A stretch of DNA of 48,192 bases from NCBI RefSeq assembly GCF_000317205.1, contig NZ_AJLK01000081.1, positions 1 to 48,192 of the forward strand, written 5' to 3'. The notes under the pieces were generated by a model. The model saw nothing but the letters and a program-made list of their open reading frames with translations, was not told the DNA's origin and did not search any database. A program made the position numbers and the translations under genes. Numbering within the stretch: position 1 is the first letter of the stretch; the number at the start of each line of letters is the position of its first letter. Shown here in pieces: positions 1-8,563 of the stretch. The stretch comes from Fischerella muscicola PCC 7414 (GTDB lineage: Bacteria; Cyanobacteriota; Cyanobacteriia; Cyanobacteriales; Nostocaceae).

Positions 1-641
1 CTACTACCATTTTTGGTGACGAATTCATACTGCAAACAAAATGCACTTTGCTGATGATAGTCAACAATCAACAATTCATCAGGTAAATACAGTACCAAAT
101 CCCGTTGGTCTTCGGCACGTTGCAAATGCTTTGGCATTTGCTCGAACTGAAACACTAAGTCGTAGCCAAAAGCACCGTAAAGTCCTAGATGCTCATCTTC
201 TGAGCTTGCGAAAGTATGCAGAATTTCTCGGATAATACTGAAGACAGATGGTTGCTTACTTCTTTCTTCTTCTGAAAAGAAACGTTCTGTTGGTCGAACA
301 CAGCCAGTTACATGATTTATTTTCCAGGTAACATCCTGAAGTTGCGCTAAATTGTATAGACGTTCTGCTAAATACTCTAGCAGCACCATACCTCGCTCAT
401 TATGGGCTGTGAGTCTGAAATTGTTATCTCGGGTAACAAATTCTAGGGGTGGATTGATAAAACCGATCGCCCACCTTTTATACCGTCCTGGGTATTCGTA
501 GCTGCTTTTTAGCAATCCTCCACGTTGGGAATCTAGACGCAACAGAACTTCTTCAATCGCAGATTCCATTGAAGTTTTTGTCACCGAGCGAGAAACAAAA
601 ATTTCACCTTTAGTTTTGTAGCAATGGGTATCCAAGTACAT
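1..641 (-). CDS. trpE: Anthranilate synthase, component I N-terminal part (cut by window edge)
   Basis: An open frame on the minus strand starts with ATG at 641 and runs without a stop to the left edge, giving about 213 residues. It begins MYLDTHCYKTKGEIFVSRSV and continues with RWAIGFINPPLEF and LGLYGAFGYDLVFQFE. These resemble the N-terminal half of the chorismate-binding TrpE proteins of Nostoc-type cyanobacteria, where TrpE is often fused to the glutaminase TrpG. The enzyme converts chorismate and glutamine to anthranilate, the first step of tryptophan synthesis, in the cytoplasm. The catalytic C-terminal part and any TrpG fusion lie outside the window. It follows DAHP synthase by 67 bp on the same strand, so the two probably form one operon feeding aromatic synthesis. 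Family assignment is from recognised sequence, not a search. Confidence 0.85.
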   Translation of the reverse strand, partial: MYLDTHCYKTKGEIFVSRSVTKTSMESAIEEVLLRLDSQRGGLLKSSYEYPGRYKRWAIGFINPPLEFVTRDNNFRLTAHNERGMVLLEYLAERLYNLAQLQDVTWKINHVTGCVRPTERFFSEEERSKQPSVFSIIREILHTFASSEDEHLGLYGAFGYDLVFQFEQMPKHLQRAEDQRDLVLYLPDELLIVDYHQQSAFCLQYEFVTKNGS

Positions 642-708
642 TGGTAATTCCTCGAAAACTTTTGGAGAAAGCGTGCAGTTCTGCACACCTACTCATTGCA
701 GAGATGGA

Positions 709-1719
709 TTAACCGGAAAAAATGGCTGTGCTGGAAGAAACTTGTAGTGATAACTTTGCAGGCATACTATGATTTTGAGTCCAACGACCGAAAAATCTGC
801 CTAAGGGAGACATTTCCTGCATGAATTTTTCAAATCCCTCCACTGTCAAAGATTGAGGCCCATCTGAGAGCGCCTTAGCTGGATTAGGATGAACCTCAAT
901 CATCAGTGAATCTACTCCAGCTGCTACAGCAGCCATCGCCATAGTAGGTACATATTCTGCTTTACCAGTAGCATGGCTGGGATCAATCATGATTGGTAAG
1001 TGGGTAAGCGATCGCAACACTGGAATTGCAGATATATCCAGGGTGTTACGAGTATACTGCCGATCAAAGGAGCGAATTCCTCGCTCACACAAAATTACGT
1101 TGGGATTACCAGCAGCTAAAATGTACTCTGCTGCCATCAACCACTCTTCAATTGTTGCTGATAAACCGCGCTTGAGCAACACTGGCTTAGCTGTCGCACC
1201 TACTTTCTTGAGCAAGGAGAAATTCTGCATGTTGCGAGCGCCAATTTGCACGACATCTGCGACTTCTGCAACCTTATCTAAGTCACTCGTATCCATAACT
1301 TCAGTAATAATTCCTAAACCTGAAGCTAAGCGAGCTTTTGCTAACAAGCTTAAAGCACTCTCACCGTGACCTTGGAAAGCATAAGGTGAGGTACGGGGTT
1401 TGTAAGCTCCTCCTCGTAGAAAATGCGCTCCTGCGCCTCTGACTCGCAGTGCGGTTTCTATAATCATTTCTTCGTTCTCTACGGAACAGGGGCCAGCAAC
1501 AATCACCAAGGGATGGTTTTGACCGAAGGTGATAGATCCATTGAGGGTTGGTACAACTACCTCAGAATGTTCTCCGTAACGAAATTCTAAAGAAGCCCGT
1601 TTGAAGGGTTTTTCCACCCGTAAAACTTGTTCAATAAAAGGACTTAAATTTTGAATTTGTTTCGGGTCTATCTCCTTGGTATCACCTACTAAACCTATGA
1701 TTGAAACTAAAGACTTCAC
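709..1719 (-). CDS. aroF: 3-deoxy-7-phosphoheptulonate (DAHP) synthase, type I-beta
   Basis: This 336-residue enzyme condenses phosphoenolpyruvate and erythrose 4-phosphate to DAHP, the entry step of the shikimate pathway. Visible family motifs are GPCSVE (Cys78, a metal ligand in the family), RGGAYKPRTSPYAFQG around 102-117, LLKRG, ERGIRSF near 212-218 and DPSHATG (His249). The length and the absence of a long N-terminal regulatory extension suit the I-beta class related to KDO8P synthase. The ATG at 1719 lies inside the 3' end of the upstream response regulator gene (38-bp overlap), which suggests translational coupling. TrpE follows 67 bp downstream. Pairing of DAHP synthase with anthranilate synthase suggests dedicated supply of chorismate for tryptophan or an indole-derived product. 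The gene symbol is chosen by class; some annotators would use aroG. Confidence 0.93.
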   Translation of the reverse strand: MKSLVSIIGLVGDTKEIDPKQIQNLSPFIEQVLRVEKPFKRASLEFRYGEHSEVVVPTLNGSITFGQNHPLVIVAGPCSVENEEMIIETALRVRGAGAHFLRGGAYKPRTSPYAFQGHGESALSLLAKARLASGLGIITEVMDTSDLDKVAEVADVVQIGARNMQNFSLLKKVGATAKPVLLKRGLSATIEEWLMAAEYILAAGNPNVILCERGIRSFDRQYTRNTLDISAIPVLRSLTHLPIMIDPSHATGKAEYVPTMAMAAVAAGVDSLMIEVHPNPAKALSDGPQSLTVEGFEKFMQEMSPLGRFFGRWTQNHSMPAKLSLQVSSSTAIFSG

Positions 1720-2323
1720 TTAATGGGGGATCGGATGGGAATATAAACTCATGATTTGTTGGTTTTCTGTTGTCAGCTAGCATTTGTTCTGCACATGTAT
1801 GGCACTGTTGTTGATGATCGGTTAGTGGTAGTTCTGCACATGTATGGCACTGTTGTTGAGAATTAGCTACTGCTGCTTCTGTTAACAGGTGGGACTGTTT
1901 AGTGTACCAGTACTGGAGAATAGATCGTTTGTGCAAACACGCTGCGATCGCTCTCACTAATTCATTTACTGCACAAGGTTTAGTAAGATAGTCATCGGCT
2001 CCCAGTTCCATGCCTTTACGCATCTGAGTTTGAGTCACGTTAGCAGTGACAAAAATCAAAGGAATGATAGCTGTGACAAAGTTTTGGCGCAGCGTAGTTA
2101 GAACGCTGTAACCATCAAGTTTGGGAATCAAAATTTCACTTACAATTAAATCGGGTAACTCTTCGTATGCCCGTTGAACACCAATGAGACCATTTTCAGC
2201 AGCTATAGTGCAGTATCCTTCTGCTTCCAGGCTTTCTAGAAACAAATTTCGGATTTCTGCATCGGCTTCAATTACCAGAATTTTTTTCTCATTCCAAAAT
2301 TGCCTACTTGTCATGTGCAGCAA
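1682..2323 (-). CDS. Atypical receiver-domain response regulator with a CxxC-repeat tail
   Basis: The protein has 213 residues. Residues 13-130 form a CheY-like receiver: KKILVIEADAE supplies the acidic pocket (Glu19, Asp21), FVTAN the conserved Thr, and DDYLTKP the conserved Lys. The residue at the phosphorylation position, normally Asp before IxxPxxDG, is Glu63 in VSEILIPKLDG. That change often mimics phosphorylation, so the protein may not depend on a kinase. The roughly 80-residue tail has no output domain that I recognise, but carries QQQCHTCAE twice, 15 residues apart, encoded by a duplicated DNA unit. The CxxC pairs could bind metal or act in redox chemistry; that is inference. The gene overlaps the DAHP synthase start and probably leads that operon, so it could control aromatic synthesis, but no target can be read from sequence. 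Confidence 0.85.
   Translation of the reverse strand: MLHMTSRQFWNEKKILVIEADAEIRNLFLESLEAEGYCTIAAENGLIGVQRAYEELPDLIVSEILIPKLDGYSVLTTLRQNFVTAIIPLIFVTANVTQTQMRKGMELGADDYLTKPCAVNELVRAIAACLHKRSILQYWYTKQSHLLTEAAVANSQQQCHTCAELPLTDHQQQCHTCAEQMLADNRKPTNHEFIFPSDPPLSEVFSFNHRFSR
1786..1859 (-). repeat. Two-copy tandem repeat encoding the CHTC motif
   Basis: A 29-nt unit occurs at 1786-1814 and again at 1831-1859, a period of 45 bp or 15 codons. It encodes QQQCHTCAE in both copies, inside the tail of the response regulator. The copies are identical over the 29 nt, which suggests a recent in-frame duplication. Confidence 0.9.
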
Positions 2324-3497
2324 GAGTTATAAGTACAGGTCAAAGGAACGCTTCAGTATCTTACTGAACCATAGAACAACTAAATTAATTTCAAGCCAAA
2401 CAATCACTGCTCTTGCTTTTTTAATTTATATAAATTCTATGGTTCAAATGATTAATACTATGGACGCAAATGAACGGCAGCTAGTATTAATGATTAAGCT
2501 TTTCAGACATTAGTTTGTCAATTTTACTTTGATTAGGTTTGTCGATTAATAGTGCCTAAAATCATTCAATACTCTACACAATTTTAAGCAATAAAATCAC
2601 AAATACTAGCCTTGCAATATAAGCAATTGCGCTACTTTTTCCGCGTACTAGTAGCTTCAATATTTATACTTTAAATTTAAAGTAAGAAAGGTAAGAAAAG
2701 TAAGAAATGTAAGAAAAATTTTTGACTTTTACTACTTTTTTACTGATTGTTTACTAATCCTTTAATGATTTTTATTTGATGAATAATTTAAATTTATACT
2801 GTAAAATAATTATATTTTTATTGCTGAAAAATTATCAAAATCCTTTTCAATAAAAGTTTCCTGTTTTTTATATATAAATTTCTCGCAGCATAATTAAACT
2901 AAAAATCCTTTAAATATCAATGTTTTAGTATTTTAAGTTTTAAAAATGACAATATATAATTTTTTCTAATATGTATGGTATTCAGATTCAATTTATGAGA
3001 AGTTTATATCTGGATTTTTATTTGTCATTTGTCAAAATTTGCGTCTAATAGGAATAAGGTATGGAAATCCTTGACAATTTCTCCGATTTTTAATTCGTGA
3101 TTTCTGACAAGCCTGGAAACCTATATAGGATAAGAGACCTTTAATTCACATCGGACGTAATTTACTTGTGATGACAAATGACACATGATATTCAGTCCGG
3201 TTAAGTAACGATCCAAAATGATTGCGATCGCTGCCTGGCGGAGTGTAAGCACGTTAGTGGCTTGCCGCAAGGTAAAAATTGCGACAGTTTGGGATTTCTT
3301 TACTGTGCGATCGCTTTTTTCGCAACAACGAAGAATTCAACCGGACTCAATCTGAGAAGGGACAAATGATAGCTCGAAAGAGTAATCTTGCAGCTCAAAT
3401 AGCATTGCTATTTTGGGATGTCTGCTGTTGTTTGTTTTTTTGGTTTCCGAACCACTTTCAATACGTAGGTTTTGACTTAGAAGTAGGAATTGTCATA
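2324..3497. other. Long AT-rich intergenic region between divergent genes
   Basis: This stretch separates the minus-strand response regulator operon from the plus-strand peroxidase, so both promoters should lie here. It is strongly AT-rich. It holds a 9-bp tandem repeat (2682-2717) and, near its right end, two HIP1 octamers. An open frame continues upstream of the chosen peroxidase start as far as 3279, but that part reads as low-complexity and hydrophobic and is not supported as coding. I see no RNA gene. Confidence 0.6.
2682..2717. repeat. Four tandem copies of a 9-bp unit
   Basis: The unit GTAAGAAAN is repeated four times in exact 9-bp register (last base G, A, T, A). It lies in the AT-rich spacer upstream of the peroxidase gene. 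Short tandem repeats of this kind are common between genes of heterocystous cyanobacteria. Confidence 0.85.
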
Positions 3498-4991
3498 ATG
3501 GGCATACTACGACGAATATTGTCCCGCGGCAAAAGTTCGATGAGCGGGGAAGGGTGGGGTTTTAAGTTTATAGACCTTACCCGACGGCTAAGATCAAAGT
3601 ATTCAAGAGCTATAACAATCGCGGTATTAGTGACCGCAGCTGTCATATGTGGACATACTGTGTCGGCACAGGTAACACCAGCACCTGCGATCGCTTCACT
3701 GAAAACTGTATCTGTTCCGGAGCCTGACAATATTGGAGACTTCATTCGAGACAAGACAGCCGCGATCAAGCTGGGAAAATCCCTCTTCTGGGATATGCAG
3801 CTTGGTAGCGATGGCATCACCACCTGTGCTAGCTGCCATTTCCATGCTGGAGCAGATAATAGATCTAAAAATCAGATTAATCCTGGTGTTGAGCGTGCAA
3901 ATATTGACGATCCCATAGTTCAGGATGCAACTTTCCAAGTAGGTGGTGCAGCGAACTATCAGCTCAAGCCGGAAGATTTTCCATTCCATAAGCTGTCAAA
4001 CCCGGATGATGCTAACAGTACAGTCATATCTGACAGTAACGATATCGTTTCATCTCAGGGGGTATTCTATTCGGAGTTTGTTGAAGTTGTTCCTGGTCAG
4101 GCAGAGGACAAGGTAAATCCAAAAGAGGATCTGATCTTTAATGTCGGAGGCACTCAAGTGCGACGAGTCGAACCGCGCAACGCGCCAACAGTGATCGATG
4201 CGGTATTCAACTTCCGTAATTTTTGGGATGGAAGGGCACAAAACATCTTTAATGGTGTAAATCCTTGGGGTTTAAGAGATCCCAATGCCTTTGTTGGCAA
4301 GGCAAGCGATCCTAATCAGCTAGAACTTGTCAAAGTCAGCTTGAAGAATTCATCTTTAGCATCCCAAGCATTGGCTCCACCAGTCAGTACTTTTGAGATG
4401 TCCGCTGATGGTCGCACTTTTGAGAACATTGGTGACAAATTAGGACGAGTCCACAAGTATAGACAAATTCAGGAGGAATCCGAAACAGAAACCCTGGAAA
4501 CAGGTCACAAGTTGCTTCCTCTTCGTCCACTAGGCAAGCAAGTTGTACATCCAGAGGATAGTGTTTTAGGGGCTGAAAGCAGATTCCCCGAACCTGGTCT
4601 TAAAAGTATAACCTACGAAAAATTGATTAAGGATGCCTTTAATCCAGAGTGGTGGAGGTCTAGTAAGTGGGTTCAAGTTAATGCTGATGGTTCGCAGACT
4701 ATCATCGATCAGCCCAATTCCTCAGAAAAGAACCAGTACAGGCTGATAGAGTACAACTTCCCCTTATTCTTTGGGTTGGCAATTCAGTCATACGAGTCTA
4801 CGCTCATCTCTGATCAGACACCCTTTGATAGCTTTATGGAAGGAAACACTACAGCCCTTAGCGAACAGCAACAGCGAGGCTTGCAAACTTTCCAAGATCA
4901 AGGATGTGTAGGTTGTCATTTCGGCGCAGAGTTTACCATTGCTTCGGTTAGCCACATACGTGAGCAAGGACGTATAGCACCAAACCGCTGA
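3498..4991 (+). CDS. Di-haem cytochrome c peroxidase (MauG/CcpA family), probably C-terminally truncated
   Basis: From the ATG at 3498 the product has 497 residues. A basic N-terminus and a hydrophobic stretch near 38-55 ending HTVSAQ form a signal peptide, so the protein is exported to the periplasm or thylakoid lumen side. Two haem-binding CxxCH motifs are visible: CASCH at 110-114 and CVGCH at 470-474. The family reduces peroxide, or oxidises a protein partner, using two c-type haems. The start was preferred because it is followed directly by the export signal; the frame is open to 3279 upstream. Only about 24 residues follow the second haem motif, whereas relatives usually carry more than 100 more, so the gene looks cut off near 4970. 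It may be inactive. It is monocistronic here, and nothing links it to the downstream cluster. Confidence 0.8.
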   Translation: MGILRRILSRGKSSMSGEGWGFKFIDLTRRLRSKYSRAITIAVLVTAAVICGHTVSAQVTPAPAIASLKTVSVPEPDNIGDFIRDKTAAIKLGKSLFWDMQLGSDGITTCASCHFHAGADNRSKNQINPGVERANIDDPIVQDATFQVGGAANYQLKPEDFPFHKLSNPDDANSTVISDSNDIVSSQGVFYSEFVEVVPGQAEDKVNPKEDLIFNVGGTQVRRVEPRNAPTVIDAVFNFRNFWDGRAQNIFNGVNPWGLRDPNAFVGKASDPNQLELVKVSLKNSSLASQALAPPVSTFEMSADGRTFENIGDKLGRVHKYRQIQEESETETLETGHKLLPLRPLGKQVVHPEDSVLGAESRFPEPGLKSITYEKLIKDAFNPEWWRSSKWVQVNADGSQTIIDQPNSSEKNQYRLIEYNFPLFFGLAIQSYESTLISDQTPFDSFMEGNTTALSEQQQRGLQTFQDQGCVGCHFGAEFTIASVSHIREQGRIAPNR

Positions 4992-5080
4992 ATGAAACTG
5001 AGAGGCTTGTCTTGTAGAATTTTTTCTACAGCTTCCAGAAGTTCTTCCACGGCGATTATAAGGTTAAACAACAAGCAGAT
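4971..5080 (-). pseudogene. Possible antisense gene remnant at the truncation point
   Basis: On the minus strand the bases just beyond the peroxidase break read as a plausible helical peptide of about 36 residues, including AVEELLEAVEKIL and QDKPLSFIQRFGAIR. The frame is closed by a stop just upstream (TAA near 5083) and then runs into the reverse strand of the peroxidase, where it becomes nonsensical. I do not recognise the family with certainty. It may be the tail of a gene brought in by the rearrangement that truncated the peroxidase. Confidence is low because the piece is short. Confidence 0.3.
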
Positions 5081-5525
5081 TTACGCACTTATATGTGCTG
5101 ATATTAACTTGATGATTTAATGATAATATACTCAATGAAGAAATATTTAGATCAAAACAAGAGTGTTCCAAACTAGAGAGGACTTGACAGTTGTAGCACA
5201 GTGTTCTGCATTTACTCACTTGGCAGTCTAGAGGATATTTTGTGAATTAATCGCTTAATAGCCACTCTATGTAGCAGTGCCGTTATAAACGGTCGCTTTG
5301 GTTGCAATAATTAGGCAATGATAACTGTATCAGAGCATTACTACTTTTTGCAAGACAACTTGGTATTTAATTAGTTGAAAATTTCTATATTTTCTGCGTG
5401 TGTACGGCTTTGCAAACAACATCTAGTTGTGAAAAGCGATTTTGATTTGTGGCTGTACACTAATACTAAACTGCTTGCAAAACTCTATGTTTGATTGTGA
5501 AAACGAACACCGTGCAAGGCGATAA

Positions 5526-5546
5526 ACACAGATGGATTATCTGTGT
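5526..5546. repeat. Palindrome ACACAGAT/ATCTGTGT
   Basis: Two perfect 8-nt arms flank a 5-nt loop. The arms share the CACAGAT core of the dispersed repeat seen elsewhere in the window (5751, 39651, 41141), so this is probably a folded copy of the same family. Confidence 0.7.
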
Positions 5547-5750
5547 GCTTTTGGTCTAGCACTTAACATACCCTAAATTAAAACTGATCAACATACTGAG
5601 TGTGAGGAGAGGCAACTACTAAGCATAATAATTAGAATTTATTGATTGGCGACAAAAAAGCTAGTACAAGGTCTAAGGTAATCAAAAAGAAAAATATCAA
5701 TTATCAATCACCTCTTCCCCAATCACTACTCAGTTGCCAAGGGATAATCT

Positions 5751-5790
5751 ATCTGTGTCCATCGGTGTGCATCTGTGTTTATCGGTGGTC
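5751..5790. repeat. ATCTGTGT/ATCGGTG dispersed repeat
   Basis: Alternating ATCTGTGT and ATCGGTG units form about 40 nt. Related copies occur at 17169-17191, 39651-39686 and 41141-41170, and inverted at about 39826-39862. All lie between genes. This looks like a short tandem repeat family of cyanobacterial spacers. Confidence 0.8.
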
Positions 5791-5892
5791 GATTTTTAAA
5801 ACAATTATTTTGGCTACAATTTATTACTTTCTCTGTAAATTATTGTATTAATGTGATAATTTTTAATCTGAGTCAAGTAATTACACAGCCAC

Positions 5893-6222
5893 ATGCCTCT
5901 AGCTGTAATCAAATTTTCTAGTGAAGACTGCGGTATTTGCCACAAAATGTCATTTTATGACAAGAAAGTGGCAGAGGAACTAGGTTTAGAATTTATTGAT
6001 GTCAAAATGCAGGATACGGGTACTTACCGTAAATATCGCCAGATTTTGTTGACACAGTATCCAGATAAATCACAGATGGGATGGCCTACCTACATTATTT
6101 GTGATTCTCCAGAAGGAGAATTTCAGATTGTGGGCGAGGTAAAAGGGGGTCATCCCAAAGGTGAATTTAGAAGTCGTTTGCAAGCAGTTTTAGGTTCTAC
6201 TTCAGCAGATCAAAAGATTTGA
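5893..6222 (+). CDS. Thioredoxin-family protein
   Basis: This 109-residue protein has a single thioredoxin fold. The redox motif is CGIC (Cys13, Cys16) after a short beta strand (VIKFSSED), and GWPTYI supplies the cis-proline strand. It has no signal peptide or membrane segment, so it should act in the cytoplasm as a small thiol-disulphide oxidoreductase. The centre CGIC differs from the classical WCGPC, so substrates cannot be inferred. Its 3' end overlaps by 26 bp the 3' end of the convergent gene at 6197-6424. I see no strong ribosome binding site, but the ATG fits the start of the fold. Confidence 0.85.
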   Translation: MPLAVIKFSSEDCGICHKMSFYDKKVAEELGLEFIDVKMQDTGTYRKYRQILLTQYPDKSQMGWPTYIICDSPEGEFQIVGEVKGGHPKGEFRSRLQAVLGSTSADQKI

Positions 6223-6424
6223 CTTCCAAGACAGGGCCAATCATAGCGATCGTCATGACATCTTCACGCACTTCGCCTGTGACTTTGGCTTTTTGTCCGG
6301 CTTTGAGTAAGCTTTTATCAGCACCTCTGAGAATTTCGTAAGTAGTACCGTCGTCGGTAACTAATGCCCAAGCGCCAGTACCTATATCACGGCGTTCGAC
6401 AGTTCCTGTGACTGTGATGCTCAT
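6197..6424 (-). CDS. Small conserved beta-rich protein, OB-fold-like
   Basis: This 75-residue protein starts MSITVTGTVERRDIGTGAW and alternates short beta strands with Gly-rich turns (GQKAKVTGEV). That pattern resembles small OB-fold or DUF5818-like proteins of cyanobacteria, in which the fold binds a ligand or nucleic acid. No catalytic residue stands out. It has no signal peptide and should be cytoplasmic. It converges with the thioredoxin gene and shares 26 bp with its end. Function is unknown. Confidence 0.7.
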   Translation of the reverse strand: MSITVTGTVERRDIGTGAWALVTDDGTTYEILRGADKSLLKAGQKAKVTGEVREDVMTIAMIGPVLEVKSFDLLK

Positions 6425-6453
6425 TTTCAGTAAAACTCCTGAATTTCAAAGTA

Positions 6454-6521
6454 GGGTGATGGGGTGATGGGGTGATGGGGAGAAAAATTACTTCCTTGTC
6501 CCCCTTGTCCCCCTTGTCCCT
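6454..6521. repeat. Short tandem repeats GGGGTGAT (8 bp) and TTGTCCCCC (9 bp)
   Basis: About three copies of an 8-bp GGGGTGAT unit (6454-6480) are followed by about three copies of a 9-bp TTGTCCCCC unit (6496-6521). They fill the gap between two minus-strand genes. Both are typical of simple repeats in Nostoc-group spacers. Confidence 0.8.
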
Positions 6522-6528
6522 CTGAATT

Positions 6529-8355
6529 TTAGGCTGATTGTTCCTCGTTTTTCACGGCTAAGCGAGCTAAACCAAAACAAAGTAGGGCATTAATTATTAG
6601 GAAGCTACGGGCTAACATCCCACTTCCCAAGCCCCAAACGGCGGGATCTAATACCGCACTTACCGCTAAGCAGGCGGCGACACCTAAGGATGAACCGATC
6701 GCAAACCATTTCCATTGTGGATGTCCTAGCAGTAGTACTACTAACACAATGGGAATGAGTACGCTAGCAAATAAGGGATTTAAGGTGCTGCTTCCTTGCA
6801 GTGTATTGCCGAGTTCTGGTATGGAACTACCCAATAAGCGGAAAGGCCACTGTGGTAAGTCAAATATGTAGATTGTTTTGAGGAAAAATAATCCAGAACT
6901 ACCAGCAACTAAACCACTCAATAAACTCCAACTCCAGGTAAAGGGGAAATAAACCCGTAAAAACCAAGCCAACAGATAAGAACCCAGTACCATCAAAATC
7001 TTAGGTAATAATGCTACTGCACCGCCATCAATCCAAAAACCAGGGTTGAGATAGCCATTATCCCGCAACCAACGGAAAAAGTCTTGGAAACTGATTTGTC
7101 CGCGTACGGCAAGTTGTACTGCTGCTTCGGCGTTGAGTTGTCCAGCACCATAGTAGTTTAAGCTATCTTCCTCTATGGCTCTGGCTGATTCTTTGAGGAC
7201 TTGCAAAACTTCATCTGGTTCTTGCACACCAGCAGCTTCGATGAGTGCAGCTACACCCGCAACGTGGGGGGAAGCCATGCTTGTACCCTGTAAACCAAGA
7301 AACACACCTTCACCAGTTTCAGGGTCAATAGTTTGTTGCAAAACTTTACCTGCATCGCTACCACCAGGAGCAGAAATATCTACCCCAGCGCCAAAGTTAG
7401 AATAGGGGGCTTTTTCGCCATCTGGCCCTAAGGCTGACACGCCGATGACGCGGGGATAACGGGCTGGATAGGCGGCAGAATTTTCGTTTTCGTTCCCCGC
7501 CGCAGCTACTATTACTACACCTTTGTTATGGGCGTATTCGATCGCATCTTTCATCAGATGGCTTTCACCACCACCACCCAAGCTCATATTGATGACGTTT
7601 GCACCATTATCAGCGGCAAACTTAATTGCTTCAGCAATGTCAGCAACAGTACCACCGCCATAGCTGCTGAGTACTTTTAAGGGCATAATATTAGCCTCGT
7701 AGGCCACTCCCGCTACGCCATAATTGTTATTGGTGGCTTGAGCGATCGTACCAGCAACATGAGTACCGTGTCCGTTGTCGTCTTTGGCTTCTTCTGTGTC
7801 ATTGACAAAGTCGTAGCCTTTAACAAACTTCGTCTCTTCTAAGTCACGCACCTGGGTAACACCAGTATCAATTACTGCTACTGTGATCCCACTACCTTTA
7901 GTTTCCTTCCACGCACCTACAACACCAATGTTATGCAAATGCCATTGCTTGCTATACATTGGATCGTTAGGTTCGTTAGCACTGGGTGTGAAGCCTTCAT
8001 TGGGAACTCTGTCTTCATCCAATGTGGGAATTCTATAAATATAATTAGGCTCAATAAATTCTGTCGCTGAGGCAATTTTAGACTTTCGCAGTTCTTTAAG
8101 TCGCTTTTTATCACCTTCGATAATATAGACATTATCCTTGGCGGAGAATTTATTATCTAATCGGGGTGTAACATTGTACTGTTGAGCGATCGCTTGCAAT
8201 TCCCTTTGCAATTCATCCTGGGGAATATCTTCCCGAAAATCCAGCACAATCGTCTCAAATTCGCCTTTTGCTGCTAGTCCCTGAAAATTCAGGAAACCAA
8301 ATATCGCAGCACTAAGCCCGATGACAAACAGGCACAAAAATAAAACCCTTCTCAT
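6529..8355 (-). CDS. S8 family subtilisin-like serine protease with C-terminal membrane domain
   Basis: The protein has 608 residues. Residues 5-25 form a hydrophobic export signal. Residues 32-110 resemble a fervidolysin-type inhibitory propeptide. The catalytic domain spans about 130-415 and shows the complete triad: Asp163 (VIDTGV), His196 (NGHGTHVAGT) and Ser359 (GTSMASPHVAG), with oxyanion Asn288 (AAGNEN). After about 440 there are roughly four to five hydrophobic segments ending near 600. The protease is therefore probably anchored in a membrane with its catalytic domain on the periplasmic or lumenal side, an uncommon layout for a subtilase. It is likely to process exported proteins. 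All active-site residues are present, so activity is expected after propeptide removal. It lies downstream of nothing obviously co-regulated, and its role is otherwise unknown. Confidence 0.93.
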   Translation of the reverse strand: MRRVLFLCLFVIGLSAAIFGFLNFQGLAAKGEFETIVLDFREDIPQDELQRELQAIAQQYNVTPRLDNKFSAKDNVYIIEGDKKRLKELRKSKIASATEFIEPNYIYRIPTLDEDRVPNEGFTPSANEPNDPMYSKQWHLHNIGVVGAWKETKGSGITVAVIDTGVTQVRDLEETKFVKGYDFVNDTEEAKDDNGHGTHVAGTIAQATNNNYGVAGVAYEANIMPLKVLSSYGGGTVADIAEAIKFAADNGANVINMSLGGGGESHLMKDAIEYAHNKGVVIVAAAGNENENSAAYPARYPRVIGVSALGPDGEKAPYSNFGAGVDISAPGGSDAGKVLQQTIDPETGEGVFLGLQGTSMASPHVAGVAALIEAAGVQEPDEVLQVLKESARAIEEDSLNYYGAGQLNAEAAVQLAVRGQISFQDFFRWLRDNGYLNPGFWIDGGAVALLPKILMVLGSYLLAWFLRVYFPFTWSWSLLSGLVAGSSGLFFLKTIYIFDLPQWPFRLLGSSIPELGNTLQGSSTLNPLFASVLIPIVLVVLLLGHPQWKWFAIGSSLGVAACLAVSAVLDPAVWGLGSGMLARSFLIINALLCFGLARLAVKNEEQSA

Positions 8356-8563
8356 ATCAAGTCATCACCGCTTTTTGCCAGTATGCTCATTACCATAACT
8401 TATACAGTCCCCAAGTGGCTGTATTTCGCATCATAGCTACACATTAGAAAATAGGGTAAGGGGTAAAGGTTAAAGAGGAATAGACGTAATTTTCCTTTAG
8501 TCTTGTTTCTTTAACCTTTGCTCCAAAAATTCTTTTTTCCTAACTTTAGAGTTAAAAATCATC

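Larger units (their letters stand above)
4992..5892. other. Intergenic region of about 900 bp with dispersed repeats
   Basis: No supported gene lies here. A 7-bp stem hairpin with a 4-nt loop sits at 5013-5030 just after the peroxidase stop, but it lacks a clear T-run. An 8-bp stem hairpin sits at 5526-5546 and a copy of the ATCTGTGT-type dispersed repeat at 5751-5790. A short open frame at 5642-5851 is made partly from that repeat and is not believed. Confidence 0.6.

Noticed and set aside
41-235. Plus-strand open frame of 64 residues
   Set aside because: It lies opposite the convincing TrpE frame and has no recognisable content.
3279-3497. Upstream extension of the peroxidase frame
   Set aside because: The extra 73 residues precede a good export signal and resemble translated spacer DNA.
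5642-5851. Small open frame of 69 residues
   Set aside because: It is built partly from the ATCTGTGT dispersed repeat and lacks a convincing start or homology.
6454-6521. Possible CRISPR-like array
   Set aside because: The units are 8-9 bp and directly tandem, without spacers.
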